From positions 434,001 through 498,000 of the forward strand of contig NZ_CP154840.1 of assembly GCF_047301505.1 (NCBI RefSeq): DNA of 64,000 nucleotides, in the 5' to 3' direction. Positions 35,279 to 44,604 of the stretch are shown piece after piece; the first letter of the stretch is position 1; each line of letters starts with the position of its first letter. The notes under the pieces are model-generated. The model made no database searches, had not been told where the DNA came from, and saw nothing but the letters and a program-made list of their open reading frames with translations. The position numbers and the translations under genes are program-made. Source of the stretch: Lysinibacillus_B sp031181585. GTDB lineage: Bacteria > Bacillota > Bacilli > Bacillales_A > Planococcaceae.

Positions 35279-36844
35279 TTAATGTAATTGTGCCTTATCG
35301 AGCTCTTCTTGAAGGGCACGCAGCCGTTTAAACTGTGTCCGTACCGACTCGATATAATTTTCAAAGTAAGTTGTCTTGCCCGCTTTTTTAGCGGCGGATT
35401 TCATCTGCTTCCAGATGCGTACTGCCTGTTTGTAGTTCATCCGGGATTTCTGCCGGATTTCCTCCATCGCATAGTGATGATAAAGCGGCAGGGCGGCAGC
35501 CGGTTTTTCAGACAGCACCTGCTTTAAGCCGATAGATTCCAAATAAGGGATCGAGGAAGGGTGCAGCTGATGGAGTGCAGTCCATTCCTCATAACGACCC
35601 TTTTGCAGTAGATAGTCCGAATATGGCTGGACGCCGTAGCGGCCAAATGCTCCATAAAGCATTAATTCTTCAGCCTCTGTCAGCTCGATCTCTGCATATA
35701 ACGTATTCAGGCTATTCGTAAACAGCTGTCGCCGGTGCGGTGGGAGCACTTGATGAATATACTGTTGTAAATGAGGCAGCATCGCCTTTAACAAAAGCGC
35801 GGCAGCCTGCCGATCCCCTACGTTCAGGGCAAAATGAACAATCGCCTCGTAGAGCTGGATATGTTCAGCGTCGAGCTGTGCGAGATGATCTTGAATCTTT
35901 GCTTCGTCCTTCAAGAGCACATAAAAAACGACCCGGGCAATAGCAAGCGGGATATCAGAAGGACTATCCGCTTCCGCCAGCATTTCCAGCTCCTGTAACG
36001 CACGCTTTTTATCATTGAAAATATGTTCCCAGCACAGCAGGAAGAAGCTGAAGCGCAGGTGGGGGAAGCCCCCGTCCTGCAGCAACAGTTCACGTACACT
36101 TTCCTGCATGGCATCATAAAAAGGATCTGTTGCGAATAAACGCGATTTACTGCTCAGCTCATGAATCAAATCCTCGGCATATTCATAGCGCTTATCAATC
36201 GCATATTGGAAGTAGTCAGACTGGATAGGTGACTCGGTTGCGAGAAAGTGTGACCATAATTTATTCAGCACCGCAAGCTCGATATACAGCTTAAAAATTG
36301 GCTGCCATTCACGCTCAAGCGGCGTATAGCGGCGGAGCTTTGCATAGGCATTATCAAGGATGGACGGTACTAAATAGCTTTCGATGCGGCGGTTTGCCGG
36401 AAGCAGGTGCCCCATCACTTCCTCCACCATTTGCTGCCAGCTTTCAGGTGTCCGCGCTGTAGCCAGCTGATTCAGCTGAACAGATTTTTGTGCCCGCCAT
36501 TTCGATGCCCAGTCCTGAACAGAGCCGTAGTATTGGTAAAGCCCAAGCAATGTGCCGAGCTGGTGCCGGCAAAGCGGCTGCGGGCATGTACAGCTAAGAT
36601 GCTGGAATCGAAAGTCCATCGTTACCTCTGCTGGACGCACATCCTGCACAACGGTAAACAGCTTCTCAGCAGCCGTGTTATATCGTTCAAAAAGAACGGA
36701 TTTGTTACGTACAGAAAAAACAGAGCGGCGCACAAGCTCTTCATCTTCCGCTGATGAAGGGTGCAGCTCAGTCGTATATTTTTCTAACTCTCTATTAATA
36801 AAATCGGCATTGTCCCGTGCAATGACAGGAATTGAAAGCCCCAT
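35279..36844 (-). CDS. ywqB: SWIM zinc-finger protein (YwqB-like)
   Basis: 521 residues. The N-terminal SWIM finger is visible as the cysteine/histidine pattern in HLSCTCPQPLCRHQLG (about residues 83-98). The remainder is helical and of unknown fold. SWIM proteins next to SNF2 helicases are a recurrent bacterial pair, thought to supply DNA or protein binding for the motor. It is the first gene of the two-gene operon; the ribosome site is TAGGAGAGG. Confidence 0.88.
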   Translation of the reverse strand: MGLSIPVIARDNADFINRELEKYTTELHPSSAEDEELVRRSVFSVRNKSVLFERYNTAAEKLFTVVQDVRPAEVTMDFRFQHLSCTCPQPLCRHQLGTLLGLYQYYGSVQDWASKWRAQKSVQLNQLATARTPESWQQMVEEVMGHLLPANRRIESYLVPSILDNAYAKLRRYTPLEREWQPIFKLYIELAVLNKLWSHFLATESPIQSDYFQYAIDKRYEYAEDLIHELSSKSRLFATDPFYDAMQESVRELLLQDGGFPHLRFSFFLLCWEHIFNDKKRALQELEMLAEADSPSDIPLAIARVVFYVLLKDEAKIQDHLAQLDAEHIQLYEAIVHFALNVGDRQAAALLLKAMLPHLQQYIHQVLPPHRRQLFTNSLNTLYAEIELTEAEELMLYGAFGRYGVQPYSDYLLQKGRYEEWTALHQLHPSSIPYLESIGLKQVLSEKPAAALPLYHHYAMEEIRQKSRMNYKQAVRIWKQMKSAAKKAGKTTYFENYIESVRTQFKRLRALQEELDKAQLH

Positions 36845-36860
36845 AATTAACCTCTCCTAA

Positions 36861-37184
36861 AAAAGTCGTTCCTTTTATTATAACGTGAATTCAATTACTG
36901 CGTAAACGCAGGAGATTGGAATATGGAAAAACAGGGAGGCGAGGAGGAAGTTTCTTTTCAATGAAGTTTGAAACAGTAAGAGTATGGGCATAATAAGTAT
37001 TAAATAGCACATCTTGACTTGAGAGCATTCATTACAATACTATGACCCACTAAATTCTATATTCCGATTGATAGTGTACTAAATGATTAGCCATATACAC
37101 CTGAAATCAGGCGAAAACAAATACGCAGGCTCAGTATTATTTTACAAGGCTAAAGAATACGTTAACTACTAGGAGGGTATCGAT
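36861..37184. other. Divergent intergenic region
   Basis: This 324-nt region lies between the minus-strand ywqB and the plus-strand IDEAL gene. It should hold both promoters. It includes the palindrome CTGCGTAAACGCAG near 36898. No gene is seen. Confidence 0.5.
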
Positions 37185-37661
37185 ATGATTACTGTGCAGT
37201 TCATGAAGCCGTTTTATACAAAAGTGTCGGGAACGAAACTACGTCTTGTGTTTGCTTACCAGTATTTCTCGATTACGAAGGACGATGAAGTGTACCATTT
37301 TATTCCGATTGAAGGAAAGGAAATGATCGTCAACCTGAACACGATGCAGGTTGAAAACATGTCGGAGGTATTCGTGTTCCAGCGCGGCAACCGATTTATC
37401 CGATTACCGCTGTATCAGCTGCTTTTAGTATCGAATGTCCATGAGCATCTGATGCCGATTCTTGAGAACTCAGCAGGAGACATCCAGCCAGTGAAGGCCG
37501 AAACAGATGAACTGGACGCAGAAATTGCCGAGCTGATCCACACACTTGAAGAATCGAACCTATCTCGTTTGATCGATGTAGCACTTGCTGACCGCAACGA
37601 AGAACTATTCTATGACTTAATGACACAAAAGGAAAAATTAAACGGAGGCTATGCAATGTGA
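37185..37661 (+). CDS. IDEAL-domain protein
   Basis: 158 residues. The C-terminal ~40 residues (LSRLIDVALADRNEELFYDL) match the IDEAL motif family (Ile-Asp-x-Ala-Leu with charged residues), found in small Firmicute proteins related to YpiB and in ComK regulation. The N-terminal ~100 residues are beta-rich and unassigned. The ribosome site AGGAGGG is strong. It is a single gene closed by a terminator. Confidence 0.75.
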   Translation: MITVQFMKPFYTKVSGTKLRLVFAYQYFSITKDDEVYHFIPIEGKEMIVNLNTMQVENMSEVFVFQRGNRFIRLPLYQLLLVSNVHEHLMPILENSAGDIQPVKAETDELDAEIAELIHTLEESNLSRLIDVALADRNEELFYDLMTQKEKLNGGYAM

Positions 37662-37676
37662 GCGCCACCTCTACGT

Positions 37677-37713
37677 GAAAACACCGATGAAAAATATTTC
37701 TTCGGTGTTTTCT
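37677..37713 (+). terminator. Terminator after the IDEAL gene
   Basis: GAAAACACCGA (37677-37687) pairs with TCGGTGTTTTC (37702-37712), followed by TTAT. Confidence 0.85.
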
Positions 37714-37820
37714 TATACTAAAAAAGGATAGGACGACGCTTTCTTGCTTTAAAATAGTAAAGCGAATAACAGACATAGTAGAGATACTGCGGGTTTCTGA
37801 ATTACTATAGTAGAAAACGT

Positions 37821-37849
37821 TTGAAAAACAATACTATTCAAATTATACT
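37821..37849 (+). promoter_or_regulatory. Sigma-A promoter of a candidate small RNA
   Basis: TTGAAA (37821-37826) and TATACT (37844-37849) with a 17-base spacer. No coding sequence follows; instead a hairpin and then a strong terminator lie within 90 bases. Confidence 0.6.
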
Positions 37850-37853
37850 GTGG

Positions 37854-37935
37854 GTAGATTCATGGAAATACTGATGAATCTTTCCTCAACCCATATTTGC
37901 CTCTTTTTGCTCTGGCGAAAAGAGGGCTTTTTTTA
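37854..37935 (+). ncRNA. Candidate ~80-nt small RNA
   Basis: Immediately after the promoter, AGATTCAT (37856-37863) pairs with ATGAATCT (37873-37880). It is flanked by GGGT and ACCC, which can extend the stem. This is followed by an intrinsic terminator (GCCTCTTTT at 37899-37907 with AAAAGAGGGC at 37918-37927, then seven T). There is no start codon with a ribosome site. Promoter, hairpin and terminator in an intergenic gap are the hallmarks of an independent small RNA; the family is not recognised. The rest of the gap to 38240 is probably the leader of the next gene. Confidence 0.55.
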
Positions 37936-38240
37936 TGTGGGGAGAGTAGATGTTGAGTGAATTTAATAGAACTGCTTTAAAATGAAAAACGATTAATCAG
38001 GGTAAGTTACATAAGAGCCGACCAGCGGTTACAGCCGGCTTGCCGAGTCTCTTCCTCAGCTGGATAAAATTTATTTCCCACAATCGGCGCAAAGTTGTAT
38101 ACTATAAGGTAGTTCTTTTTGAACGGGCTAGTGAAAGCGCTAGTGGAACCTATACAAAAGTTTCAGGAACTAAACTACATTCCTAGACGTTTATAAAATA
38201 AGTATCTATTCTTTTTCGAATTTGAAAGGAAGTCAAAGCA

Positions 38241-39509
38241 ATGTCAAAATCAATTTGTGTCGTTGGGCTTGGGTATATCGGTCTTCCAACGGCAGTCATG
38301 TTTGCAAATCACGGCGTGAAGGTACACGGTGTTGATGTGAACCCAGCAGCTGTGAAAAGTATTCAAGAAAAGCAATTGCACATCGAGGAAACGGGCTTGC
38401 AAGAGCGTTTAAATAAAGCAGTCGATGAAGGATTCCTGACTGCATCGACGACTCCGCAGGAAGCGGATGTATTCATCATTGCCGTACCGTCTCCGATTAA
38501 TCCGGACAATACGGCAAACCTGGAGTATGTACGTCAGGCGACAGCCTCCATCGTACCTTACGTAAAACCGGGCAACCTTGTTATTTTAGAGTCGACGGTT
38601 CCACCGAAGACAGTTGAAAATATTATGCTGCCAGAACTTGTGAAATCAGGTCTTGAGATTGGGGAAGAGTTATTCGTATCGCATTCACCTGAGCGCGTGA
38701 TCCCTGGCCGTGTATTCGAAGAGCTTGTGAATAACGACCGTATCGTCGGCGGTATTAACAAAAAGTCCGCTGAGATGACAAAAGAGCTTTACGAAACATT
38801 CGTACAAGGAGCAATCCATTTAACAGATGCAACAACAGCTGAATTAGTAAAAGTAATGGAAAACACATACCGTGACGTGAATATTGCATTTGCCAATGAG
38901 CTTGCGAAGCTTGCGGAAAAATTAGATGTGAACATTTGGGAGGCAATCAAGTTTGCCAACTATCACCCGCGTGTAAATGTCCATTTCCCAGGTCCGGGTG
39001 TCGGCGGTCACTGTATCGCGGTTGACCCATGGTTCCTTGTAGAGCTTGGCGGCGAAACAGCGCAAATCATTCATTTATCTCGTAATACAAACGATTCCAT
39101 GCCGAGCTACACGGCGCAAAAAACGCAAAGCATCCTCAATAAGGCCGGCATTGCGGGCGCAACAGTAGCGGTACTTGGACTTGCGTTCAAAGGAAATATT
39201 GACGACATGCGTGAAAGTCCGTCGACAATTGTCATCGATGAGCTGCAAAACCTTGGCTTGAATGTCGTATCATTCGACCCGCATATCAAGGAAAACAAGC
39301 ACGCTACACAAACGCAAAACCTGGAGGAAGCAACAGCAAATGCAGATATCCTCCTGTTCCTGACAGACCATAACGAATTTAAGACAATTGACGTTACTTC
39401 GATCCAAGCGAAGAATAAAATCGTCTTCGATACGAAAAACTGTCTAGACCGCGGTGCTTGGGAAGCAGCAGGATTTGATTTCCATCTGCTGGGCGATGCA
39501 AAAAACTAA
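38241..39509 (+). CDS. wecC: UDP-N-acetyl-D-mannosamine dehydrogenase (WecC-like)
   Basis: Two-step NAD-dependent oxidation of a UDP-sugar, probably UDP-ManNAc to UDP-ManNAcA. 422 residues: Rossmann NAD site VVGLGYIGLPTA (about 6-17), catalytic cysteine in GPGVGGHCIAVDPWF (about 251-265), C-terminal substrate domain. The GHCIAVDPWF form favours the ManNAc over the glucose dehydrogenase group. With mnaA and the TagA/WecG gene downstream it points to a ManNAc/ManNAcA-containing secondary wall polymer, encoded just upstream of the SLH-anchored S-layer gene. Confidence 0.9.
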   Translation: MSKSICVVGLGYIGLPTAVMFANHGVKVHGVDVNPAAVKSIQEKQLHIEETGLQERLNKAVDEGFLTASTTPQEADVFIIAVPSPINPDNTANLEYVRQATASIVPYVKPGNLVILESTVPPKTVENIMLPELVKSGLEIGEELFVSHSPERVIPGRVFEELVNNDRIVGGINKKSAEMTKELYETFVQGAIHLTDATTAELVKVMENTYRDVNIAFANELAKLAEKLDVNIWEAIKFANYHPRVNVHFPGPGVGGHCIAVDPWFLVELGGETAQIIHLSRNTNDSMPSYTAQKTQSILNKAGIAGATVAVLGLAFKGNIDDMRESPSTIVIDELQNLGLNVVSFDPHIKENKHATQTQNLEEATANADILLFLTDHNEFKTIDVTSIQAKNKIVFDTKNCLDRGAWEAAGFDFHLLGDAKN

Positions 39510-39638
39510 ACACAACAGGAGAGCAGGGTGCATATGCGCGCTGCTTTTCTTTATGATGGGTAAACTTCTTTTAAGGAGATTACTGTAGAAAAGGGATACG
39601 AATAATAAAGAAAACTTTAGATGAAAGAAGGTATCACC

Positions 39639-40358
39639 ATGAAAGAAACAGTCCTGGGCATCCAGGTAAATACGGAAAACTACGATGAACTGATTCCAAA
39701 AGTATTTGAGCGTATTGAAACAAAAGAAAAGTCACTGATCGTTGCTATTAACCCTGAGAAAATTATTAAAGCAAAAGAAGACCCGGCATTAAAAACATTA
39801 TTAAACAATGCAGAATTTCAAATTCCAGATGGGATTGGCGTTATTTTGGCCTCGAAAATCCAAAAAGGGCAGATTACATCGCGTGTTACAGGTGTGGACA
39901 TGATGCTGCGTCTTTGCGAGGAAGCATCAAAAAGACAGAAGCCGATTTTCCTGTACGGCGGAAAACCGGGAATTGCAGACAAAGCGGCAGAAAAGCTACA
40001 GGAGCTGTATCCGGGGATTCAAATTGCCGGCACACAGGACGGCTATGAAAAAGATAACCAAAAGGTAATCGATAAGATTAATGCAGCAAAGCCCGACCTG
40101 TTATTTGTCGCAATGGGTTCACCAAAGCAAGAAAACTGGATCAATGCCAACCGCGGTCAACTGCACCCGACAATTTACCAGGGTGTTGGAGGTTCATTTG
40201 ATGTATTGGCTGGTAACGTAAAGCGTGCACCGGAAGCATTCCAAAAGGTAGGGATGGAGTGGTTTTACCGATTGATGAAGGAGCCGCACCGTATCAAACG
40301 TCAGATTAAGCTGCCGTTATTCCTTCTGGAAGTAGCGAAAAACAAGACTTCAAAATAA
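39639..40358 (+). CDS. WecG/TagA/CpsF family glycosyltransferase
   Basis: Transfers ManNAc-type residues to a lipid-linked GlcNAc during wall teichoic or secondary polymer synthesis. 239 residues; family motifs NPEKIIKAKEDP, IPDGIGVI (about 64-71), GGKPGIADKAAEKL, and VAMGSPKQENWI (about 151-162). Start taken at ATG 39639 behind AAAGAAGGT; an ATG 18 bases upstream has no ribosome site. It is a membrane-peripheral enzyme that would act right after UDP-ManNAc synthesis. Confidence 0.9.
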   Translation: MKETVLGIQVNTENYDELIPKVFERIETKEKSLIVAINPEKIIKAKEDPALKTLLNNAEFQIPDGIGVILASKIQKGQITSRVTGVDMMLRLCEEASKRQKPIFLYGGKPGIADKAAEKLQELYPGIQIAGTQDGYEKDNQKVIDKINAAKPDLLFVAMGSPKQENWINANRGQLHPTIYQGVGGSFDVLAGNVKRAPEAFQKVGMEWFYRLMKEPHRIKRQIKLPLFLLEVAKNKTSK

Positions 40359-40493
40359 TTACAGAACATAATTTTATGTTTAATTATTACATTAAAAATT
40401 ATTTATGTAATCTTTGTAATAATCCGTTGTTCTTTTTTTAAGGAAATGCTACACTGTAAATGTTAGTAAGATTTCCTCTTATTAGGTATAGAT

Positions 40494-40712
40494 TTAAAAT
40501 TTCCCTGCAAGGAAACGGTTGGTAGCCCACTTGTCATTCATAAGTGGTTGTGGATGGCAAACAAAAGGCGGTTCTGTGAAAACAGACCGCCTTTTGTTAT
40601 GGCTTTTTTTGACGAAAGGTGTCGATAAATACCGATACAGCAGTACTTTCGAATTTTTATTAATATCTTTCTTAGATGCCGCATATATGTAGATGGCGTG
40701 TGTTTTCATCAC
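40494..40712 (-). CDS. Possible small protein of unknown function
   Basis: A 72-residue frame with ATG nine bases after AGGAGA on the minus strand, beginning MMKTHAIYIYAASKKDINKN. Only the ribosome site supports it. Its 3' half runs through a perfect 16-bp hairpin (40561-40597), which is unusual for coding DNA. It could be a real short gene that terminates earlier through error or a chance frame. Confidence 0.25.
   Translation of the reverse strand: MMKTHAIYIYAASKKDINKNSKVLLYRYLSTPFVKKSHNKRRSVFTEPPFVCHPQPLMNDKWATNRFLAGKF
40561..40599. terminator. Hairpin terminator downstream of the TagA/WecG gene
   Basis: ACAAAAGGCGGTTCTGT (40561-40577) pairs with ACAGACCGCCTTTTGT (40582-40597) around GAAA, and both sides carry A/T-rich flanks, so it can work in both directions. 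Confidence 0.75.
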
Positions 40713-40923
40713 TTAAAATCTCCTGAAAAATGGTAAAAATGCTGTATTTCGAAGAAAATAATTGTATCTATTTAACAAAAAATATTAAATTTACAGAAAC
40801 TACTGTTATTTGTTTTTTCTTTATGGCATAATTAGGGAGGTTTCTAGTTATCTATCAAAATGGATAATGTTGAAAGTTTATTACCTTTTTCATTTTTATT
40901 ATGGAATTATTGGTAAAAAACAA

Positions 40924-40952
40924 TTGACATACCAAATATATACTACTAAACT
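40924..40952 (+). promoter_or_regulatory. Candidate S-layer gene promoter
   Basis: A perfect TTGACA (40924-40929) lies 17 bases before TAAACT (40947-40952), giving a leader of ~80 nt before the S-layer start with its strong GAGGAGG ribosome site. Long untranslated leaders are usual for S-layer genes. Assigned by consensus. Confidence 0.6.
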
Positions 40953-41037
40953 TTAGTGTGTATTAGTTCTTCACGCTAGTTTTGTAGTGTAGGTAACTAA
41001 CTAACATTATAAATGTAATTCGAGGAGGAAATTTTCA

Positions 41038-44000
41038 ATGGCTAACCAACCAAAGAAATACAAAAAGTTTGTAGCAACAGCTGCAACAGCTACTTTAGTA
41101 GCATCTGCGATCGTTCCTGTAGCTTCAGCTGCATCATTCAGCGATGTATCTGAAAACAACGAGTTCGCTCCATACATCGACGCATTAACTGAAGCTGGTA
41201 TCATCAACGGATACCCTTCAACAAACACATTCAAACCAGGAGCAGCTTTAACACGTGGCCAAGTTGTTAAAATGCTAGGACGCTGGGTTGAGTCTAACGG
41301 TGTTGAAATTCCATCTGACTGGAACACAAAAGCTCGTTTCACAGACGTGCCAACTAACCACAAAGACCAAGAATTAGTTAAGTACGCTGCATTAGTAGCA
41401 GACGAAGGCGTATTCGGCGGTGCTGCTGGTAAATTAATGGCAGGTAACAACATCACTCGTCAACAAATGGCGAAAGTACTTAACGGTGCTTATGCTGCAG
41501 TTAACGGTGAATCTCTAATCGAAATCGCTGAAGGCGTAGACAACGTTCGTATTCCGGACTTATCAAGCGCTCGTGCAGAGTTTGAAGATGCAATCCAAGC
41601 ATTAATGGATCTTGAAATCTCTTCTACTAACAGCGGTAACTTCCGTCCATTAGAGAACGTAACTCGTGCTCAATTCTCTAAATTCTTATATAACACTATC
41701 AACTTTGAAGCTGTTGACGTAGCTCCTTTCGAAGTGAAAGCTGTAAACAGCACAACTGTTGAAGTAATCTTCGACCAAGATATCGAAAACATCGACAAAG
41801 TGAAATTCGCTATCGAAGGCCTTGATATCAAAGGCGCAGTAGTTAAACAAACTAGCAAACGTACTGCAGTATTAACTACTTCTGAACAAAAAGGTGGCAC
41901 AGAATACACTGTAACTGTTGACGGCGAAAAAGCTGGTACATTCGTAGGTATCGCTGCTGTAATCCCAACAGCTATTAAAGTTAACACGCAATCAGTACAA
42001 GGCGTGATTGGTGAAGAAGTTACTTTAACAGCTGCTGTAACAGTTCCAGAAGGCCAGTCTAAAGAAGGCGTTTCTGTAACGTTCAATATCGTAAACAACC
42101 AAACTACTAACGAGAAAATCGAAGTAGAAGCTTTCACAAACGCTGAAGGTGTAGCTACTTACAAATATACTCGTTACTATGCTTCTGAAGATAACGTAGC
42201 AGCATACGCTACTAAAAAATCTTCTGTAGTATCTCAAGGTAAAGTTTACTGGGCTAACAAAATTCAATTAGCAGTTTCTGAAATCACTAGTGGTAACGAA
42301 CTTGCTAATAACACTAAAAAAACTTACAAAGTAAATGGTAAAGCAAACACAACTTACTATGTAACAGTTAAAGAGAACCTTGGTGTAACTCCTGATAAAG
42401 TTACAAAATTAAATGTCCAAACTACTGGTGTAGATACATTCGTAGTACCTGCTGAATTATCGACAGGTGGAAATAATGTAGTTGCAACAGTTCGTACAGA
42501 TGCAGATGGCGAAGGAACATTCACTGTTTACGGTTCAAACTTAACAGCAACTCCAATTGTATATGATGCTAAAACAGTTTCTGGTAATGTAAACTCTTCA
42601 GGTGTTCTTGTAGATGATGAGTACGCTTCAACTGCATTACAAGCTGAAGCTCCAGCAGTTAAATATTCTCAAGTTGACAAATTAGCATTAACTGTAGCAG
42701 CTGAAGGTACAGCAAATTCTGCAGAGTATGTAGATACGCCTGATGCTTATGATCAAAACTCTGTTGGTGGTCGTACTTATACAGTTACTGTGACTGATAA
42801 GGACGGAAAAGTTGCTCCAGAAGGTACAACTGCTTATGTAACTTTTGAAGATGGTAACTTCTATGGTGATGTTTACTTTACAACAGCTAAAGAAAAGTTC
42901 AAAAAAGTAACAAAAGACACTCCTTATGCAATCACAGTTGGCAAAGATGGTAAAACAACTTTCCGTGTTGCTGGTAAAGGTGCTACTACTTTCGCAAAAC
43001 CAACAGTATTCTTAAATACTGCAGGTAATGTTACTCCTGTAGCTTTAAATAAAGAAGATATTCAACAAGTTGCAGAAGCTACTTACTTCAAATCACCTGT
43101 TGTTAAAAATGCTACATTAACAGTTAAAGATAAATTTGGTCGTACAGTAACTTCATTAGCTTCTGGTGAAGAAGCATACTTCACTTACCAATCAGTAGAC
43201 CAAAACGGTTTCGCATACCGTCCAGCTAGTACTACTACTGGAGCTACTACGGCAACAGTATGGGTTCCTGTAGATTTAAACAATGATGGGTCAGTTGATT
43301 ATTATGTTCAAGAAACTAGAACAGTGGGTGGTACAACTGTAACTCAATACACATTAGCATTTGATGTGACATCATTATTTGGAAATGCAACTGTTAAAGA
43401 TGCAGCTGGTAAAGTTCTAAATGCATCTCAAAACCATGGTAATACTAAAACTTACCAAGTGACATCTGATGCAGAAGGTAAAGCAATTGTTAGCGTTACA
43501 TCTTCAGCTGCTGATACAGTATCTGTGAATGTAACTGGTTCAAACAATATCTTACCAACTACATCAGCAACAGTATCATTCACAAATTCAGCAGCTGTTC
43601 CAGCACTTTACACTGGTGTTGTAGAATCAATTAATAGTTCTAACCAAACACTTAAATTTGCTGGTAAAAACCCAGTTTCTTATGGTGGAGATAAAGTAGT
43701 ATTCCGTAATTTAAATAACCAACCAATCGCTAATGCTGATGATTTTGCATCTTTATTAGTAAATGCTGCTGGTCCTGTACAAGTTACTTATGAAGTAAAA
43801 GACGGTGTAACTACTTTCTATATCTATAGTATTGGAAATGCAAATGGTGTAGGTGCTCCAACTGATACAGCTGCTGCTCCAACAGTTACAGCTACTCTAG
43901 TTGATACTGACCTTGATGCTAATGAAATCGGTGGTACTCTTGCAATTTCTGCTAATAACTCTGCTGTTTCAACTGTAACAGTAGATGGTACAGCTTTAAC

Positions 44001-44490
44001 TCCAGTGAATGGAGTATATACTGTTGCTCAAAATACTCCTGCTAATGCAAAAATTGTTGTAACTGTTGTTAACGCTGTAGGAAAAACAGCTTCTACTACT
44101 GTAGTCGTAGAGGATGTTGTAGGAGATTCACAAAAAGCGGCAGCAGTGGATACACTGATTGAAGGTTTCACAACACCTAATGCTACTCAAGCAGAAGTAA
44201 CAGCAGCAAGAACAGCATATGATGCATTAACTACTGCTCAAAAAGCATTAGTAAAATCAGCTAATGTAACAAAGTTACAAGCAGAAGAAGCAAAATTAGC
44301 TGATGCAGCAAAAGCAGCAGCGGTAGATACGCTAATTGAAGATTTCACAACACCTGATGCTACTCAAGCAGAAGTAACAGCAGCAAGAACAGCATATGAT
44401 GCATTAACTACTGCTCAAAAAGCATTAGTAAAACCAGCTAATGTGACTAAATTAGAAGCAGAAGAAGCAAAATTAGCACCAACTCCTTAA
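41038..44490 (+). CDS. S-layer protein with three N-terminal SLH domains
   Basis: 1150 residues. A signal peptide ends near PVASA (cleavage about residue 31). Three SLH domains follow (about 33-85, 98-155 and 170-220; FSDVSENNEFAPYIDALTEA, ARFTDVPTNHKDQELVKYAA, RIPDLSSARAEFEDAIQALM), which bind pyruvylated secondary wall polymer. Several Ig-like beta-domains make up the rest, and two near-identical 59-residue helical repeats end the protein (residues ~1033-1146). Codon use is strongly biased, as expected for a highly expressed protein. Ends with TAA TAA, then a terminator. The intron 5' half lies directly downstream, so this gene is the obvious candidate for the 5' exon supplying the signal peptide and wall anchor. 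Confidence 0.93.
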   Translation: MANQPKKYKKFVATAATATLVASAIVPVASAASFSDVSENNEFAPYIDALTEAGIINGYPSTNTFKPGAALTRGQVVKMLGRWVESNGVEIPSDWNTKARFTDVPTNHKDQELVKYAALVADEGVFGGAAGKLMAGNNITRQQMAKVLNGAYAAVNGESLIEIAEGVDNVRIPDLSSARAEFEDAIQALMDLEISSTNSGNFRPLENVTRAQFSKFLYNTINFEAVDVAPFEVKAVNSTTVEVIFDQDIENIDKVKFAIEGLDIKGAVVKQTSKRTAVLTTSEQKGGTEYTVTVDGEKAGTFVGIAAVIPTAIKVNTQSVQGVIGEEVTLTAAVTVPEGQSKEGVSVTFNIVNNQTTNEKIEVEAFTNAEGVATYKYTRYYASEDNVAAYATKKSSVVSQGKVYWANKIQLAVSEITSGNELANNTKKTYKVNGKANTTYYVTVKENLGVTPDKVTKLNVQTTGVDTFVVPAELSTGGNNVVATVRTDADGEGTFTVYGSNLTATPIVYDAKTVSGNVNSSGVLVDDEYASTALQAEAPAVKYSQVDKLALTVAAEGTANSAEYVDTPDAYDQNSVGGRTYTVTVTDKDGKVAPEGTTAYVTFEDGNFYGDVYFTTAKEKFKKVTKDTPYAITVGKDGKTTFRVAGKGATTFAKPTVFLNTAGNVTPVALNKEDIQQVAEATYFKSPVVKNATLTVKDKFGRTVTSLASGEEAYFTYQSVDQNGFAYRPASTTTGATTATVWVPVDLNNDGSVDYYVQETRTVGGTTVTQYTLAFDVTSLFGNATVKDAAGKVLNASQNHGNTKTYQVTSDAEGKAIVSVTSSAADTVSVNVTGSNNILPTTSATVSFTNSAAVPALYTGVVESINSSNQTLKFAGKNPVSYGGDKVVFRNLNNQPIANADDFASLLVNAAGPVQVTYEVKDGVTTFYIYSIGNANGVGAPTDTAAAPTVTATLVDTDLDANEIGGTLAISANNSAVSTVTVDGTALTPVNGVYTVAQNTPANAKIVVTVVNAVGKTASTTVVVEDVVGDSQKAAAVDTLIEGFTTPNATQAEVTAARTAYDALTTAQKALVKSANVTKLQAEEAKLADAAKAAAVDTLIEDFTTPDATQAEVTAARTAYDALTTAQKALVKPANVTKLEAEEAKLAPTP
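44134..44487 (+). repeat. Tandem 177-bp repeat at the 3' end of the S-layer gene
   Basis: Two in-frame copies begin at 44134 and 44311, each encoding KAAAVDTLIE..., TQAEVTAARTAYDALTTAQK and a KLEAEEAKL end. They differ at only a few bases. The DNA identity makes this a site for slippage or recombination, and the protein motif recurs in diverged form in the third alternative exon. Confidence 0.9.
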
Positions 44491-44547
44491 TAAAAATAAA
44501 CGAAACGTTACTTTATAAGCTAGTTTACTAGTGAAATAAGTAGATTG

Positions 44548-44599
44548 AGGCCTCATGGATTATACTTTAACTAGTTAAGCTTCCATGGGGTCTTTTTTC
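44548..44599 (+). terminator. Terminator after the S-layer gene
   Basis: AGGCCTCATGG (44548-44558) pairs with CCATGGGGTCT (44583-44593), followed by TTTTTT. It lies between the S-layer stop codon and the first recognisable intron bases, so intron-containing transcripts need read-through or the stem must be part of a larger intron fold. Confidence 0.8.
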
Positions 44600-44604
44600 T
44601 AACT

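Noticed and set aside
37855..38240. Known riboswitch or T-box upstream of the dehydrogenase gene
   Set aside because: No specifier loop, T-box sequence or riboswitch core was recognised; only a small-RNA-like unit and an ordinary leader were seen.
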